NCBI GenBank assembly: GCA_900538355.1
Contig: UPXS01000009.1
Location: forward strand, 1-64,000
Direction: 5' to 3'
DNA: 64,000 nt
DNA from: an uncultured Veillonella sp.
GTDB lineage: Bacteria; Bacillota; Negativicutes; Veillonellales; Veillonellaceae
The position numbers and the translations under genes are program-made. Shown here piece by piece: positions 63,442 through 64,000 of the stretch (position 1 is its first letter; every line of letters starts with the position of its first letter). The notes beneath the pieces are model-generated. The model was not told where the DNA came from. It saw nothing but the letters and a program-made list of their open reading frames with translations, and searched no databases.

Positions 63442-64000
63442 ATGGCCAATACAGAAACGACAATCAACGCAGTTATCAATCCCCAAATCAATGATGCCCC
63501 CATCGATATAAAGAGAACAATTAAGGCTTTAGAGCGCAATAATTTCGTAGTTCATTATTTTGAAACAGGTGCAGAAGCTGTTGATTATTTACGGTCTCGC
63601 ATTCAGAACAAACGAGTGGCTATCGGTGATTCCCGCACCTTATTAGAGCTCAATGTACATGATGCTTTATCCGAGGTTAACGATGATATAACAGATATTC
63701 AACGTCCTCTCCCTGGTGAAAGCTTCCGGGACACTGCATTACGCACCATGGGCCGTGATGTATTTCTCACCTCTGTAAATGCATTGTCGCAAACAGGTGA
63801 GATGGTCAACATCGATGGCACGGGCAATCGTGTAGCTGCGTCTTTATTTGGTTCCCAAGAGGTATTCTTTGTGCTAGGCACTAACAAGATTACCCCTGAC
63901 TTAGCGTCTGCTATTTATCGAGCACGAAATGTAGCAGCTCCATTGAACAGTAAGAAGAATAAGAAAAGCTCCCTCAATCCTTGTGCCAAATTAGAAGAAA
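63442..64000 (+). CDS. LUD-domain lactate utilisation protein (partial, runs off the window)
   Basis: 186 codons are visible and no stop is reached. Residues include VAIGDSRTLLELN, RDVFLTSVNALSQTGEMVNIDGTGNR and ASLFGSQEVFFVLGTNKITPD, typical of the LUD (DUF162) domain of LutC/YkgG-type proteins. ATG 63442 follows TGGAGG. Placement near pta fits lactate oxidation as the main carbon route in this group. The 3' part and any iron-sulfur partners lie outside. Confidence 0.85.
   Translation, partial: MANTETTINAVINPQINDAPIDIKRTIKALERNNFVVHYFETGAEAVDYLRSRIQNKRVAIGDSRTLLELNVHDALSEVNDDITDIQRPLPGESFRDTALRTMGRDVFLTSVNALSQTGEMVNIDGTGNRVAASLFGSQEVFFVLGTNKITPDLASAIYRARNVAAPLNSKKNKKSSLNPCAKLEE

Overview
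The window looks like chromosome from a low-GC diderm Firmicute of the Negativicutes, most probably Veillonella. This is inferred from gene content: a membrane-anchor-less (E-type) fumarate reductase set, Pta, a LUD-domain lactate-utilisation gene, the Firmicutes order DUF2232-gdpP-rplI-dnaB, addBA, paired DUF1659/DUF2922 proteins, and AT-rich spacers with sigma-A-type promoters. No prophage, insertion sequence, rRNA operon or CRISPR array was seen. Most genes lie on the minus strand.

Layout. 1-1.2 kb: three small AT-rich membrane-protein genes, two of them tandem paralogues. 1.2-4.0 kb: a minus operon with a Nudix hydrolase, MutY and a membrane metallophosphoesterase. 4.1-6.1 kb: a plus operon with a GalT/HIT-like protein, a second metallophosphoesterase and a small unknown. 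6.1-10.1 kb: molybdopterin-binding-domain protein, fluoride channel, XRE and GntR regulators, lipid kinase. 10.2-17.5 kb: AddA and AddB. 17.5-20.5 kb: two secreted proteins flanking an SGNH hydrolase. 20.5-27.6 kb: MFS transporter, tRNA-Ser(UGA), CorA, a Zn/Cd P-type ATPase, and an osmolyte permease/binding-protein fusion. 27.7-29.6 kb: a YolD / Y-family polymerase pair with an SOS-like promoter. 29.7-34.7 kb: the DUF2232-gdpP-rplI-dnaB operon. 34.8-37.3 kb: RNase J with a structured leader. 37.3-39.3 kb: zinc-ribbon/DUF805 protein and a uracil-DNA glycosylase-like protein. 39.5-42.2 kb: a sulfonate/nitrate/taurine-type ABC importer. 42.4-44.8 kb: ArnT-like glycosyltransferase and DedA. 44.8-46.7 kb: DUF2922, DUF1659 and a kinase-fold protein. 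46.9-50.7 kb: fumarate reductase. 51.2-53.5 kb: an OmpR-type two-component system. 53.6-57.0 kb: two DUF445 proteins and an MBL-fold hydrolase. 57.1-61.9 kb: HxlR regulator with a divergent oxidoreductase and DODA dioxygenase, glutathione peroxidase, an unknown, and a Ric iron-sulfur repair protein. 62.1-64.0 kb: Pta and the start of a LUD-domain gene.

Themes. Oxidative and DNA damage handling is prominent (Nudix+MutY, AddAB, UDG-like, SOS-type polymerase, GPx, Ric). Anaerobic energy metabolism is represented by fumarate reductase, Pta and LUD. The less ordinary signals are in non-coding DNA: a leader with a possible attenuator before RNase J; a promoter-plus-terminator unit encoding only a ~70-nt hairpin RNA; a 10-bp motif (TTGTGAAAGT) found six times, always between genes; and four spacers that appear to have grown by tandem duplication of the 3' end of the preceding gene. 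The FrdA subunit also lacks the histidine that normally anchors FAD covalently.
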